In this document: positions 39,745 to 50,193 of the stretch, piece by piece | Layout: every line of letters begins with the position of its first letter | Numbering within the stretch: position 1 is the stretch's first letter | Source of the DNA: an uncultured Prochlorococcus sp. | GTDB taxonomy: Bacteria; Cyanobacteriota; Cyanobacteriia; PCC-6307; Cyanobiaceae | DNA length: 64,000 bases | Assembly (NCBI GenBank): GCA_902527105.1 | Contig: CABZNT010000005.1 | Span: forward strand, 1-64,000 | Reading direction: 5' to 3' | The notes under the pieces: model-generated | The model's database searches: none | Seen by the model: the letters and a program-made list of their open reading frames with translations, nothing else | Told to the model about the DNA's origin: nothing | Program-made: the position numbers and the translations under genes

Positions 39745-41283
39745 ATGAAAATTAAATTTGCCTTTTTAAACTTATTTTTAGGCTGTATTTCTCTTTTAAT
39801 AATAAATACTAAATTAATTTCAAATGCAAAAGGAGAAGAATTGCTAAAGGTTGAACTCCATAATGAAATTAAAAAAGGAAAATTTTTAATTGGTTTAAAG
39901 CAATATTTAGGCGGGGAGAATGATAGTTTTTCGGAGAAAAATAATATAAACTTTACAACTAATAAAGGTTTTTTAAACTTGATATCGTCCAACGGTATTA
40001 AACATAAATCAAAACAGATAAATATTACCTGGGCGGATATTCCCGTCAAAAATCCAAAAACAATTGAAAGAATTGTTTTTGGTCCTTTTGCTAGCTATGA
40101 ATCGGCAAAAAAACAATCAGAGAAACTAAGTAATAAAGGATTTGAGACGACTGTTTCCTACCCTAAAAATTGGGAAGTATGGATTCCATTTCAAGATGAT
40201 CTGCCAGAGTTTGAATTAAAAAATAAGATTTTCAGAAAAATAAAAAATTTTCAAATTACTCCTGTTCTTAGAAATGACTACAGTGGTATGAAACTTGAAG
40301 GTCCTATATATATTTATTCTGAAGAGAAAATAAAAATAAATGGTGTTAGTTTTGGCAAAAATTTTTATTTAATAAAGGATTTATATGGAACTTGGACATT
40401 AGTTCAAAAAATTGAATTTGATGATTATTTGGCAGGTGTTTTGCCATATGAAATTGGACCGAATTCTCCTTTAGAAGCACTCAAAGCTCAAGCAGTTATT
40501 GCAAGAACTTGGGGAATATTTAATTCTGATAGATTTAATATGGATAAATATCATTTATGTATCACCACTCAATGTCAAGTTTATAAACCTCCTAAAATTA
40601 CGAATAAAAAAGTGAAAAAAGCTATAGAAGCAACTTCAAATTTAATTCTCACTTATAGAAATCAACCAATAAATGCTTTTTACCATGGTTCTAATGGTGG
40701 CGTATCTGCTACTGCAGGCGAGTCTTGGCAAATTCAAGATTATTCTTATTTCAATTCAATCATTGATGGTTCTAAATCAGTAAATAAAATTTTTAAACTT
40801 CCAATTACAAATGAATCTGATTTAAATAATTTTTTAGATTTTGATAAAGAACATTTTTATGGGAGTAATCATTCTCTTTTTCGATGGAATAAGAAAATTT
40901 CTAGTCTTGAAATTAAAGAAAAGTTAATTAAAAACAAACTTATAAATATTAATGACGATGTTTTGGATATAAATTCTATTGAACGTGGGTCGAGTGGCAG
41001 AGTGACAAAATTGGAAATACAAACGGACAAGGGTAATAAATCTATTGTTCTTCTTAAAGATGATATTCGACGGGTATTAAATTTTATACCTAGTAATTTG
41101 TTTACTATTAATAAATTAAATGATGATTTATGGCTTTTGAGAGGAGGAGGCTTCGGTCATGGTGTAGGTTTATCTCAGTCAGGAGCAATTGAAATGGCTA
41201 AATTAGGATTCTCTTATGAACAAATATTGAATCATTACTATCGAAATGCAAAACTAAAAAAATTTGAGATATTGTCTCAATGA
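39745..41283 (+). CDS. SpoIID/LytB domain protein, probable exported peptidoglycan enzyme
   Basis: Residues 1-30 form a signal peptide or anchor (KFAFLNLFLGCISLLII then NAKGEE). About 105-145 has an SPOR-like pattern (VFGPFASYESAKKQSEKL...). The SpoIID domain follows with EFDDYLAGVLPYEIG, LEALKAQAVIARTW, FYHGSNGGVSATAGESW and, near the end, GGGFGHGVGLSQSGA. SpoIID is a lytic transglycosylase in sporulating Firmicutes. In cyanobacteria the homologues are thought to act on the cell wall; their role is not settled. It has 512 residues and ends 27 bases before the GT2 gene. Confidence 0.83.
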   Translation: MKIKFAFLNLFLGCISLLIINTKLISNAKGEELLKVELHNEIKKGKFLIGLKQYLGGENDSFSEKNNINFTTNKGFLNLISSNGIKHKSKQINITWADIPVKNPKTIERIVFGPFASYESAKKQSEKLSNKGFETTVSYPKNWEVWIPFQDDLPEFELKNKIFRKIKNFQITPVLRNDYSGMKLEGPIYIYSEEKIKINGVSFGKNFYLIKDLYGTWTLVQKIEFDDYLAGVLPYEIGPNSPLEALKAQAVIARTWGIFNSDRFNMDKYHLCITTQCQVYKPPKITNKKVKKAIEATSNLILTYRNQPINAFYHGSNGGVSATAGESWQIQDYSYFNSIIDGSKSVNKIFKLPITNESDLNNFLDFDKEHFYGSNHSLFRWNKKISSLEIKEKLIKNKLININDDVLDINSIERGSSGRVTKLEIQTDKGNKSIVLLKDDIRRVLNFIPSNLFTINKLNDDLWLLRGGGFGHGVGLSQSGAIEMAKLGFSYEQILNHYYRNAKLKKFEILSQ

Positions 41284-41310
41284 AAGTTAAGTAATTAACA
41301 ATTTACTTTT

Positions 41311-42612
41311 ATGAGTAAGGGTTTTTATAAAAATCGAAGATTGAAGTCGTTTATATTTCTTAGTGCTTGTTTTTTAGTAGCTTTTATTCCTCATGCTAAC
41401 AATATCGAAAATTTCTTTTACACAATATTGACTCTTTCTTTTGTGATTGTTTTTTACGGTTTAATAGTTATTTCTAGAAATTTCAAAAGGAACAACGTTT
41501 TAAATACTACAAGCAGAAGAATTAGCAATAAAGAGTTGCCTTTGCTTGATATTTTAGTCGCAGCTAGAGATGAAGAGAATGTTGTAGCAAGATTAGTTGA
41601 AAGATTATTTAGTTTAGATTATCCAACAAATAAATTAAATATTTACATAATCGATGATGGTAGCTCTGATAAGACGCCTTTAATTTTAGATCGATTAACT
41701 AGACAATATGACAAGCTAAAAGTCATAAGTCGTTCTCCAAATGCAGGAGGAGGAAAGTCAGGAGCTTTGAATTATGCCTTGAAGTTTACTCATGGTGAAT
41801 GGTTATTAGTTTTGGATGCTGATGCTGAATTAAAACAAGATTCTTTGATAAGGTTATTTAGTTTTGTAGAAGAGGGTGATTGGTCTGCAGTTCAATTAAG
41901 AAAATCAGTAACAAATGTAAGTAAGAATTTTTTAACTTCCTGTCAGTCAATGGAAATGGCTATGGATGCAATCTTTCAATATGGAAGATTATCAGTTGCT
42001 GGAGTTTCTGAATTAAGGGGAAATGGTCAATTAATTAAGAAAGAAACATTATTAGCCTGTGGTTCTTTTAATGAAGATACAGTTACAGATGATCTTGATT
42101 TGAGTTTAAGATTATTATTATCAAAATCTAGAATTGGAATCTTATGGGATCCTCCAGTTATGGAGGAGGCAGTTGAGAATTTAAATGCTTTATTAGCGCA
42201 AAGGCAAAGATGGGCAGAGGGAGGGTTGCAAAGATTCTTCGATTATGGAGATCAATTATTTACTAATAAAATTGATTATTTGCAGAAATTTGATTTAACT
42301 TACTTTTTCATCTTGCAATATGCATTACCAATCATTTCTATTTTTGATTTAGTTTTCAGCATAGCTTTTTTAGATTCACCAATTTACTGGCCTATTTCAT
42401 TTACAGCTTTTATGTTATCTGGAATTGCTTTTTGGTACGGTTCTTCATGTAAAAGTGAAGTACCTGTATTGCAAAAAAGCAATTTTTTGATGGTATTTGT
42501 ATCGGTTTTTTATTTATCACATTGGTTTTTAGTAATCCCTTGGGTAACTATAAAGATGTCTATTTTTCCCAAAAAGATACTCTGGCGAAAGACTCTTCAT
42601 ACTGGAGTTTAA
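41311..42612 (+). CDS. GT2 glycosyltransferase, probable monoglucosyldiacylglycerol synthase
   Basis: This is a processive-type GT-A enzyme of 433 residues. Two N-terminal membrane helices (about 12-30 and 36-56) and three near the C-terminus (about 330-415) flank the catalytic domain. Motifs are DD at 115-116 (IIDDGSSDKT), DAD at 169-171, TDD at 259-261 and QRQRW at 297-301. The SVAGVSELRGNGQLI part resembles the Sll1377-type enzyme that glucosylates diacylglycerol as the first step of galactolipid synthesis in cyanobacteria. The GT2 fold is certain; the acceptor is inferred from memory of that family. Confidence 0.75.
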   Translation: MSKGFYKNRRLKSFIFLSACFLVAFIPHANNIENFFYTILTLSFVIVFYGLIVISRNFKRNNVLNTTSRRISNKELPLLDILVAARDEENVVARLVERLFSLDYPTNKLNIYIIDDGSSDKTPLILDRLTRQYDKLKVISRSPNAGGGKSGALNYALKFTHGEWLLVLDADAELKQDSLIRLFSFVEEGDWSAVQLRKSVTNVSKNFLTSCQSMEMAMDAIFQYGRLSVAGVSELRGNGQLIKKETLLACGSFNEDTVTDDLDLSLRLLLSKSRIGILWDPPVMEEAVENLNALLAQRQRWAEGGLQRFFDYGDQLFTNKIDYLQKFDLTYFFILQYALPIISIFDLVFSIAFLDSPIYWPISFTAFMLSGIAFWYGSSCKSEVPVLQKSNFLMVFVSVFYLSHWFLVIPWVTIKMSIFPKKILWRKTLHTGV

Positions 42613-42613
42613 T

Positions 42614-44377
42614 CTATTCATCAAGGTCTATAATTTCTCCATTAAAAAAATTTGCTAAGTTTTTTGAACTATCATCATAAGTTTCCTCGTTAGATATTTT
42701 TGTTGACGAATTAGTTTTTGGTTCTATTTTTTTTATTGATCGGAAATTATTTACTTCATTTTGGGTAATTTCTGGAGTGTTTGTTGGGTTACTTTTATTT
42801 AATTGTTTGGTTGAAAAATTGAGTATTATTCCATCTCCAAATATCTTTTTTACAGTATTTTCAATTATAACTTTTCTGCTTTTTATCATACTTTCCCAGT
42901 TTGGAGATAATGAAATTGTGATTTTCTCCGAATCAAAACTTTCAAGTTCGGCTTGTTGTGAAAGTAACATTCTTGTTGATGGTAACTCTAATTTAGAAAG
43001 AATTAATTCCCATGTATCTTTTAAATTATTTGATCCAGGATTATTTTGGTTATTTTCAGAAATATTTTCAATACTTCCTTTTTCAAGAACTTCAAATTTT
43101 TCTAATTTTTTGTCTTTTTTTTCGATCAATTCCTTGTGAGTTATCTCTTCTTGGATACTTGGTTTTGGAATATCATCTGAAATATTTTCTTTATTAAAAA
43201 TTGCAATGTTTTTTCTACTTTCATGCTTCTCCTCAGTCGTATTATTTTTACTTTCTTGTTTATTTTCAAAACTATTTATCTCTTGACTATCCAGAAGACC
43301 AGTTAAATGTATTTCAAACCAAAGCCTTGGATTATCACTTGATTTGATTTGATATTCAATATTTCTCAGATTATTATGCCAATTAATTATTGTTGATTTA
43401 TTTATTGTTTTTGAGATTTTATCTAACTCATCTCGAAATTCATCAGACGTATAATAAAGTTCTGAATATTTATTATTTGTGGTGTGTAATAGTAGATCTC
43501 TTGTTATATTTAATAATCCGATAATTATTTGAAGAGGTTCGTTTCCGGCATCATATAATTTGTTGCAGGTGTCAATTAATGACTCTGGATTATTCTCAAC
43601 CAATGATTTAATCAGATTTGTTAATTCACCTTCTGATACTTCTCCTAGGAGGTTTTGGATATTATTAATTGTTATCCCCTCTGGTAAAAGATTCAATTGT
43701 TCAAAGAGGCTTTGTGCATCTCTCATACCTCCATTAGACCTTTTTGCAATCATTTTTAACGCCTGAACTTCGTACTTAATGGATTCTTTTTCGGCGATTT
43801 CTGATAAATGTTGAAAAATATCACTAGGGCTTATTCTTCTAAAATCAAACTTTTGGCATCTACTTTTTATTGTATTTAATACTCTCTCAGGATTTGTCGT
43901 CGCAAGGATAAATACGACTCTTGAGGGCGGTTCTTCAATAGTTTTTAGTAAAGCATTTGAAGCTGCCGTTGAAAGCATATGACATTCATCAATTACATAG
44001 ACTTTCCATCTCGCTTGAGTAGGTGCAAATCTCGCTCTTTCTATAATTTCTCTTATATTTTCTACTCCTGTATTTGACGCTGCATCAATTTCGATAATAT
44101 CTAGAGCGCTCCCATCTGTAATTTGTCTACATAAGTCACATTTACAACAAGGAGTTATCGTAGGTTGATCGAATGCCTGGCAATTTAGAGATTTTGCAAA
44201 TATTCTTGCACTTGATGTTTTTCCAGTCCCTCTTGGACCATTAAAAAGATATGCAGTTGCAATTTTTTTTGTTAATAGTGCTTGTTTGAGTGTAATGGAT
44301 ATAAATTTTTGTCCAACCAGTTCATCTAAGTTGTTTGGTCTATATTTTTGATGAAAAGGCTTATGTATATTTGGCAT
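42614..44377 (-). CDS. dnaX: DNA polymerase III subunits tau/gamma
   Basis: This is the clamp-loader ATPase. Walker A is GPRGTGKTSSARIF (48-61) and the zinc module lies at about 66-83 (C66, C77, C78, C80, C83). A long polar linker (about 368-450) follows domain III, then a tau-like tail. It has 587 residues and no intein. An A8 run at codons 419-421 lies in the linker. Both shifted frames stop within a few codons, giving products of about 424-428 residues, close to the E. coli gamma form (431). Its end is 1 base from the convergent GT2 gene. Confidence 0.96.
   Translation of the reverse strand: MPNIHKPFHQKYRPNNLDELVGQKFISITLKQALLTKKIATAYLFNGPRGTGKTSSARIFAKSLNCQAFDQPTITPCCKCDLCRQITDGSALDIIEIDAASNTGVENIREIIERARFAPTQARWKVYVIDECHMLSTAASNALLKTIEEPPSRVVFILATTNPERVLNTIKSRCQKFDFRRISPSDIFQHLSEIAEKESIKYEVQALKMIAKRSNGGMRDAQSLFEQLNLLPEGITINNIQNLLGEVSEGELTNLIKSLVENNPESLIDTCNKLYDAGNEPLQIIIGLLNITRDLLLHTTNNKYSELYYTSDEFRDELDKISKTINKSTIINWHNNLRNIEYQIKSSDNPRLWFEIHLTGLLDSQEINSFENKQESKNNTTEEKHESRKNIAIFNKENISDDIPKPSIQEEITHKELIEKKDKKLEKFEVLEKGSIENISENNQNNPGSNNLKDTWELILSKLELPSTRMLLSQQAELESFDSEKITISLSPNWESMIKSRKVIIENTVKKIFGDGIILNFSTKQLNKSNPTNTPEITQNEVNNFRSIKKIEPKTNSSTKISNEETYDDSSKNLANFFNGEIIDLDE
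43115..43122 (-). other. A8 run in dnaX, candidate slippage site
   Basis: On the coding (minus) strand codons 419-421 read GAA AAA AAA and are followed by GAC. A -1 slip leads to a TGA after seven further codons; a +1 slip leads to TAG after about three. The position, in the linker after the ATPase domains, is where E. coli and Thermus make gamma by frameshifting or transcript slippage. The genome is A-rich, so chance is a real alternative. Confidence 0.35.
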
Positions 44378-44434
44378 TTATTTTTCATTAATTAGAAAAA
44401 TTCGGGATTCAATTAAAAAAATTAAACTCTAATT

Positions 44435-45802
44435 TTATGCAGACTCTTTAATGATTCTTTTAGATCCTGAAGGTAGTTTAACAATTTTAGATGAAAACAA
44501 ATTATCTACCATTTTTTTCGTAATTGTGAATTCTTTTACATTTTCTTCAGAAGGCAAAGTGTACATTATGTCTAGCATTAGCTCTTCAATTATTGATCTT
44601 AATGCTCTTGCACCTGTTTTTCTTTTATATGCTTCATTTGCTATCGCTTCAACAGAATCAGCCTCAAATGATAATTCAACATTATCCATACTTAGCAAAG
44701 TTTTGAATTGCTTTACTAATGCATCTCTTGGTTGAGTCAAAATAGATTCTAAAGTTTCTTTAGTAAGTCGATCTAATACAGCACAAACCGGAATTCTTCC
44801 AATAAATTCTGGAATTAGGCCATATTTCACTAAGTCATCTAATTCTAAATTTTTCAAGGAATCTCTTGGGTCTACTATTTTTTTTGTATCAACTTTGTTT
44901 TGATCTGAATTGGTGGTGAATCCTATAGAGTGTTTACCCATACGCTTTTGAACAATATCCTCCAAACCTATAAAAGCTCCTCCGCAAATAAATAATATTT
45001 GACTTGTATCAATTTGGATGCAGTCATGATAAGGATGTTTTCTTCCCCCTTGTGGTGGCACATTGGCAATTGTTCCTTCAAGCATTTTTAATAATGCTTG
45101 CTGTACTCCTTCACCAGAAACATCTCTTGTAATTGAAGGATTCTCGCTTTTTCTTGCAATTTTATCTATTTCATCAATATAAACAATTCCTTTCTGAGCT
45201 AGTTCTACATTCATTTCGGATTTCTGTAGAAGTCTTAAAAGTATGTTTTCAACATCCTCCCCAACATATCCAGCTTCTGTCAAAGTCGTTGCATCAGCTA
45301 CTGCAAAAGGAACATCCAGAAACTCTGCTAAAGTTTGCGCCAATAATGTTTTCCCACTTCCAGTAGGGCCGATGAGTAAAATGTTTGATTTTTGTAATTT
45401 AGTCGCTTGTGAATCTGTTACATTGTTATTTTTACTATCTTCTTTAACTTTCCAAGCTAATCGCTTGTAGTGATTGTATACGGCTACTGATAATATTTTT
45501 TTTGCAGATTCTTGACCAACAACTTGATTATCTAGAAAACTTTTGATTTCTAATGGCTTAGGAATTGAGGTTAATTCTAAAGGGACAGATTTTTTTGGAT
45601 TATCAGTTGGTAATTTCTTTTTTACTTGCGGAGAGTTGTTTGTGTTCGCTTGATTATCAAGAAGTTCTTCATCGAGAATTTCATTACAAAGATCTATGCA
45701 CTCATCACAGATATAAACGCCAGGACCAGCTATAAGCTTTCTTACTTGGTCTTGTGATTTACCGCAAAATGAACATTTAAGATGGGCGTCGAATTTAGCC
45801 AT
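44435..45802 (-). CDS. clpX: ATP-dependent Clp protease ATP-binding subunit ClpX
   Basis: ClpX is the AAA+ unfoldase that feeds substrates to ClpP. The N-terminal zinc domain has C10, C13, C32 and C35. Walker A is in [17 protein letters not shown], Walker B in [13 protein letters not shown]. The [15 protein letters not shown] segment and the sensor-2 GARALR are also present. The 455 residues are somewhat longer than the usual 420 because of a polar insert at about 45-75. It is in the order tig-clpP-clpX, as in E. coli, with short gaps. Confidence 0.97.
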   Translation of the reverse strand: MAKFDAHLKCSFCGKSQDQVRKLIAGPGVYICDECIDLCNEILDEELLDNQANTNNSPQVKKKLPTDNPKKSVPLELTSIPKPLEIKSFLDNQVVGQESAKKILSVAVYNHYKRLAWKVKEDSKNNNVTDSQATKLQKSNILLIGPTGSGKTLLAQTLAEFLDVPFAVADATTLTEAGYVGEDVENILLRLLQKSEMNVELAQKGIVYIDEIDKIARKSENPSITRDVSGEGVQQALLKMLEGTIANVPPQGGRKHPYHDCIQIDTSQILFICGGAFIGLEDIVQKRMGKHSIGFTTNSDQNKVDTKKIVDPRDSLKNLELDDLVKYGLIPEFIGRIPVCAVLDRLTKETLESILTQPRDALVKQFKTLLSMDNVELSFEADSVEAIANEAYKRKTGARALRSIIEELMLDIMYTLPSEENVKEFTITKKMVDNLFSSKIVKLPSGSKRIIKESA

Positions 45803-45908
45803 CGATTATAAGTTTTTAAAAGTGAAAGGTGTTAAATATTCCCTATTCACTAGGATTGCTTATAAATATCGATTCGTCATCATATTCTTAAAAAATCAGA
45901 ACCCCTTG

Positions 45909-46553
45909 TCACTTTTTGATAACTTTATCAATTAATCCATATTCGACTGCTTCTGATGGAGATAAAAAGTAATCTCTTTCTGTATCTTCATTAATTTTTT
46001 CTAAAGGTTGACCAGTATGTTCTGCTAAAAGCGAATTTAAAGTTTTCTTGAGAAAAAGTATTTCTTTAGCTTGTATTTCAATCTCTACTGCTTGACCTTG
46101 TGCACCACCCAAAGGTTGATGAATCATAATCCTAGAATTAGGTAAAGCCAATCTTTTCCCCTTTGCTCCTCCAGAAAGTAGAAATGCCCCCATACTTGCC
46201 GCTACTCCAAAGCATATTGTCACTACATCAGGGGATATTTGTTGCATAGTATCGTATATGGCCATTCCTGCAGTTACAGAGCCTCCAGGAGAATTAATAT
46301 ATATTTGTATGTCTTTTTCGGGATCTTCTGCTTCAAGAAATAATAATTGTGCAACAAGTGAATCAGATACTTGATCATTAATTCCAGTACCTAAAAAAAT
46401 TATTCTCTCCCTCAGTAGTCTTGAATAAATATCAAAAGCTCTTTCTCCTCTACCTGATTGTTCTATAACAGTAGGAACAGCAGCAATAGTTTTATTATTA
46501 CTTTCGTAAGAACTTATTGAGCTTTGGATTAAATGTTTTTTTTCTGAGTTCAC
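45909..46553 (-). CDS. clpP: ATP-dependent Clp protease proteolytic subunit
   Basis: This is a serine peptidase. The catalytic triad can be read as S120 (GVAASMGAF), H145 ([12 protein letters not shown]) and D194 (ERDYFLSP). The N-terminus [20 protein letters not shown] is typical. It has 214 residues, including an N-terminal extension of about 22. Cyanobacteria have several ClpP paralogues; being beside clpX and tig suggests this is the ClpX partner. Confidence 0.97.
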   Translation of the reverse strand: MNSEKKHLIQSSISSYESNNKTIAAVPTVIEQSGRGERAFDIYSRLLRERIIFLGTGINDQVSDSLVAQLLFLEAEDPEKDIQIYINSPGGSVTAGMAIYDTMQQISPDVVTICFGVAASMGAFLLSGGAKGKRLALPNSRIMIHQPLGGAQGQAVEIEIQAKEILFLKKTLNSLLAEHTGQPLEKINEDTERDYFLSPSEAVEYGLIDKVIKK

Positions 46554-46618
46554 AAATTAGTTTTAGTCTTATAAATAATTTAAGGGGTTTTTGTTTAATT
46601 AGTAGGAAATTTCATAAA

Positions 46619-48058
46619 TTATTTTTTTTCTTTTTTATTTTGAGTTTTTGTAGTTTTTGTAGTTTTTGTAGTTTTTGTAGTTTTTGTGGCTTTTGTGGCT
46701 TTTGATGTTTTGGATGTTTTGGTAGCTTTAGAAGTTTTTGTAGTTTTTTCTTTTACTTCAGAATTTTCTTCAAGCCAAATTATTAATTTTTCTTTGAGTA
46801 AATCATTAGTTATTACTTCTTTTAATTTTTTAATATCTATTTGTTTTGAAGATTGAGCGATTGCATCTTCATAATCTTTCATTTTTAAATCAATTTCATC
46901 TGTCTCAACTTTTATGTTTTCTGTTTCGGCTAATGCTTTTAAAGCTAAATTTCTTTGAACATTTTTTTCAGCCTGAGGCCTTGTGGACTCTGCTAATGAC
47001 TTAACTAATTCCGGAGTGAAAGTAGATTTAACATCAAGACCTTGTTGAGCAAATCTTTGAGCGGTTTGTTCAATATTATTCCTCACTTCTATATCAATCA
47101 TAGATTTTGGAATTTCAGCAACCAATTCGTTCGTTAAGGCATTTAGTAAAGCCTCAATTTTGATATCTTTTTGAGTTTTTTCAAAATTGTCTTTAAGTTG
47201 CTTTTCAATATCTTCCTTTAACTCTTTTAATGATTCTTTGTTGCCAGACTGTTTTGCAAAATCGTCATTAAGTTCAGGCAATTCTTTTTCCTTAAGATCC
47301 TTAAGATTAACTTCAAAGATTGCCTCTTTGCCTCTCGAATCTTCATGAGAATAATCTTCTGGAAATTTAAGGTTAAGTGTTTTAGTATCACCAATTTTCA
47401 TCTTTACGATTCCCTCAACGAAACCGGGAATCATTTTATTCTTTTCTAACTCAAGATCCATTGATTCACTTGTCCCACCATCAATCTCTTTACCAGAGTC
47501 TTTATATTTTCCTTTGAAACTTACTACAGCAATATCTCCTAATTTTGCTGCTCTATTGGTAACTGGAATAATGTTTGCGAACTGATTTCTAGATTTTTCT
47601 AGCGCTTCATCTATTGACTTAGGATCAAACTTTGTTTTTGATATTTCAACACTTAGACCTTTGGATTTTTTGAGTTTTAATTCTGGGGCAACATCAGTTT
47701 GAAGAGTAACTTTAAGTGATTTTTCAGGACTAAACTTTGCAAGTAAAGATTCAAATCCATCTACCAATTCTGGCTCACTTAGTGGCTCTATAGATTTTAT
47801 TTTTAACGCTTCTTGCCATGATTTATCAATAATTTTTTCTAGAGCAGAAGCATGTAATTGTGTTATGCCAATCCTTTGGATTAAGACTTGTTTGGGAATT
47901 TTACCAAGTCTAAATCCCGGAATTTTAGCTGAACGACTGATAGAGCTGATTGTTTCATTTACACACGTTTTGCATGTCTCAGATGGTATTTCTAATTCGA
48001 ATGAAATTCTACTTTGAGGCAGAGGAGTTGTTTTGACTATTAGTGCATCTTTAGCCAT
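46619..48058 (-). CDS. tig: Trigger factor (ribosome-associated chaperone/PPIase)
   Basis: Trigger factor binds at the ribosome exit tunnel. The ribosome-docking signature GFRLGKIP is at 48-55. The FKBP-type domain (about 170-255) contains GDIAVVSFKGKY. The C-terminal helical domain follows to about 440. The last 40 residues are unusual: a Lys/Thr/Ser repeat (KTTKTTKTTK...) ending KKEKK, encoded by 9-base tandem repeats. Total length is 479, long because of this tail. It is first in the tig-clpP-clpX series. Confidence 0.95.
   Translation of the reverse strand: MAKDALIVKTTPLPQSRISFELEIPSETCKTCVNETISSISRSAKIPGFRLGKIPKQVLIQRIGITQLHASALEKIIDKSWQEALKIKSIEPLSEPELVDGFESLLAKFSPEKSLKVTLQTDVAPELKLKKSKGLSVEISKTKFDPKSIDEALEKSRNQFANIIPVTNRAAKLGDIAVVSFKGKYKDSGKEIDGGTSESMDLELEKNKMIPGFVEGIVKMKIGDTKTLNLKFPEDYSHEDSRGKEAIFEVNLKDLKEKELPELNDDFAKQSGNKESLKELKEDIEKQLKDNFEKTQKDIKIEALLNALTNELVAEIPKSMIDIEVRNNIEQTAQRFAQQGLDVKSTFTPELVKSLAESTRPQAEKNVQRNLALKALAETENIKVETDEIDLKMKDYEDAIAQSSKQIDIKKLKEVITNDLLKEKLIIWLEENSEVKEKTTKTSKATKTSKTSKATKATKTTKTTKTTKTTKTQNKKEKK
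46644..46730 (-). repeat. 9-base tandem repeat encoding the Thr/Lys tail of trigger factor
   Basis: On the plus strand the unit GTTTTTGTA occurs four times in perfect tandem (46644-46679). It is followed by variant units (GTTTTTGTG, GCTTTTGTG and others) up to about 46730. Read on the coding strand, the units give Thr-Lys-Thr and Ser/Ala-Thr-Lys triplets. The unit length keeps the frame, so copy number can change without breaking the gene. Confidence 0.85.
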
Positions 48059-48182
48059 GTTTTTCTAAGTTATTACTATGAGCCGAATCTTAATTATTTC
48101 ACATTATGTGATTTCCTTGAAAGTTAATTTTTTGATAAAGTAAAAAAAATAGTCAATCTATTTATAAAAATCATTTTAAAGT

Positions 48183-49214
48183 GTGAGACAATCTCCGTAT
48201 TTGCCTAATAGGCCATTAAAAGTTGCTGTTTTAGGTTCTTCAGGTGCTGTGGGATCTGAATTGCTAAAAATTCTTGAACAACGTGATTTCCCAATATCAG
48301 AATTGGTCTTGCTTTCATCAGAGCGGTCAGAAGGAAAAAAAATTATTTGGAAAGATGAAGAATTAGTAACAAAAAAAACAACTAAGGAAGAATTTAAAAA
48401 TCTTGATTTAGTTTTAGCTTCAGCTGGCGGAAGTATTTCAAAAAAATGGTTGTCTACCATTATTGATCAAAATGCTTTACTGATAGATAATTCAAGTGCT
48501 TTCAGATTAGATAAGAACGTTCCTCTTATAGTCCCTGAAGTTAATGCTAGTGACGTACTTAATCATGATGGGATAATAGCGAATCCAAACTGCACTACCA
48601 TCTTGTTGACATTAGTTTTAGCTCCATTAAACAAACTTTCGACTATTCAAAGAGTTGTTGTCTCAACATATCAATCTGTTAGTGGTGCAGGCCAACTGGC
48701 GATGGAGGAACTAAAACTTTTAACTGAACAATATCTTCAAGGAAATCCTCAAAAAAGTGAAGTTTTGCCATACTCCCTTGCTTTTAATTTGTTTTTACAT
48801 AATTCCCCTATGCTTTCAAATAATTACTGCGAAGAAGAGATGAAAATGGTTAATGAGACAAGAAAAATATTAAATTTTGCTGATTTAAAGCTCTCTGCTA
48901 CATGTGTTCGAGTCCCAGTACTGAGAGCACATTCTGAATCGATTAATATTGAATTTGCCGATGTAGTTGAGCCTAAAGATGCTCTTGAAGAATTAAAAAA
49001 ATCTCCTGGAATTGAAGTTATTGAGGATTACAAAAATAATAGATTTCCTATGCCAAATGACGTTATGGGAAGGGATAATGTTGCTGTTGGCAGGCTAAGA
49101 ACTGATATAAGTCAGCCTCATGGATTAGAATTATGGTTATGTGGAGATCAAATAAGAAAAGGAGCAGCTCTTAATGCTGTTCAAATAGCTGAGTTATTAA
49201 TTCCAAAAAAATGA
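48183..49214 (+). CDS. asd: Aspartate-semialdehyde dehydrogenase
   Basis: Asd reduces aspartyl phosphate to the semialdehyde, the branch point to lysine, threonine and methionine. Start is GTG 48183. The NADP loop is [13 protein letters not shown] (16-28), the nucleophile is C137 in NPNCTTI, and [11 protein letters not shown] lies near the end. It has 343 residues. The stop overlaps the dapA start as ATGA, showing translational coupling; dapA uses its product. lysC, which supplies its substrate, is at 56125. Confidence 0.96.
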   Translation: MRQSPYLPNRPLKVAVLGSSGAVGSELLKILEQRDFPISELVLLSSERSEGKKIIWKDEELVTKKTTKEEFKNLDLVLASAGGSISKKWLSTIIDQNALLIDNSSAFRLDKNVPLIVPEVNASDVLNHDGIIANPNCTTILLTLVLAPLNKLSTIQRVVVSTYQSVSGAGQLAMEELKLLTEQYLQGNPQKSEVLPYSLAFNLFLHNSPMLSNNYCEEEMKMVNETRKILNFADLKLSATCVRVPVLRAHSESINIEFADVVEPKDALEELKKSPGIEVIEDYKNNRFPMPNDVMGRDNVAVGRLRTDISQPHGLELWLCGDQIRKGAALNAVQIAELLIPKK

Positions 49215-50113
49215 TTACAGACAAAACTGAGTGTAATAATCCACTATTTGGAAGAATATTGACTGCAATGGTTACTCCATTCAATGAGAATGGAGCTGTA
49301 GATTATGAACTAGCTATAAAACTTTCAAATTATCTTTTTGAGAACGGTTCCGATGGAATTGTGTTGTGCGGTACTACTGGAGAATCTCCGACTCTTTCAT
49401 GGGCGGAACAGCATGATTTATTTATGGCGGTAAAAGGATCTTTGGATGCAAGCTGTAAAGTAATAGTTGGCACTGGTAGCAATTGTACAAGCGAAGCTGT
49501 TGAAGCTACAAAAAAAGCTTACGATTCTGGTGCCGACGGTGCGTTGGTAGTTGTTCCTTATTACAATAAGCCGCCTCAAGAAGGTCTTTTTAAACATTTC
49601 AGTTCAATTGCTAAATCTGCAAGGGATTTGCCTCTTATGCTCTACAACATTCCTGGCAGGACTGGATGCAATTTATTACCTGATACTGTGAAGAAACTTA
49701 TGGATTTCTCAAATATTCTCAGTATTAAAGCTGCAAGCGGTAGAATAGAAGAAGTAACAGAACTAAGAGCTATTTGTGGCTCCGAACTCTCTGTATATAG
49801 TGGCGACGATTCATTGTTGCTTCCAATGTTATCTGTAGGTGCTGTAGGAGTAGTAAGTGTTGCAAGCCATTTAGTTGGATTGCAGTTGAAAGAGATGATT
49901 CATTCTTTTCAAAGTGGAAAGGTTTCCAATGCTCTTGCTATTCATGAAAAACTTCAGCCTCTTTTCAAAGCACTTTTTATGACTACTAATCCAATCCCAA
50001 TTAAGGCTGCTTTGGAGCTATCGGGTTGGGATGTAGGTAATCCTAGAAGTCCTTTGTCACCTTTAACCAATGATATGAAAAAGCAACTATCTTTTATCCT
50101 GAATTCCTTATAA
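49211..50113 (+). CDS. dapA: 4-hydroxy-tetrahydrodipicolinate synthase
   Basis: DapA condenses pyruvate with aspartate semialdehyde, the first committed step to lysine and diaminopimelate. The Schiff-base lysine is K173 in LSIKAASG, the catalytic tyrosine Y145 is in LYNIPGRTG, and [10 protein letters not shown] (53-62) is the second family signature. Its 300 residues are normal. It is coupled to asd by a 4-base overlap and followed 80 bases later by the RNase J gene. Confidence 0.96.
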   Translation: MITDKTECNNPLFGRILTAMVTPFNENGAVDYELAIKLSNYLFENGSDGIVLCGTTGESPTLSWAEQHDLFMAVKGSLDASCKVIVGTGSNCTSEAVEATKKAYDSGADGALVVVPYYNKPPQEGLFKHFSSIAKSARDLPLMLYNIPGRTGCNLLPDTVKKLMDFSNILSIKAASGRIEEVTELRAICGSELSVYSGDDSLLLPMLSVGAVGVVSVASHLVGLQLKEMIHSFQSGKVSNALAIHEKLQPLFKALFMTTNPIPIKAALELSGWDVGNPRSPLSPLTNDMKKQLSFILNSL

Positions 50114-50193
50114 TAGGGATTATATTTAACTTGATAATTAAATTTAAATAAACCTTATTTGATTACAAGCAGGCCTTCATAAATTTCAAAATT

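Noticed and set aside
39738-40049. Minus-strand hydrophobic frame opposite the SpoIID-like gene
   Set aside because: It mirrors the coding strand of a gene with clear domains; the hydrophobicity comes from the complement of Lys/Asn codons.
46644-46730. CRISPR-like array
   Set aside because: The repeats are direct 9-base units without spacers, inside the tig coding frame.
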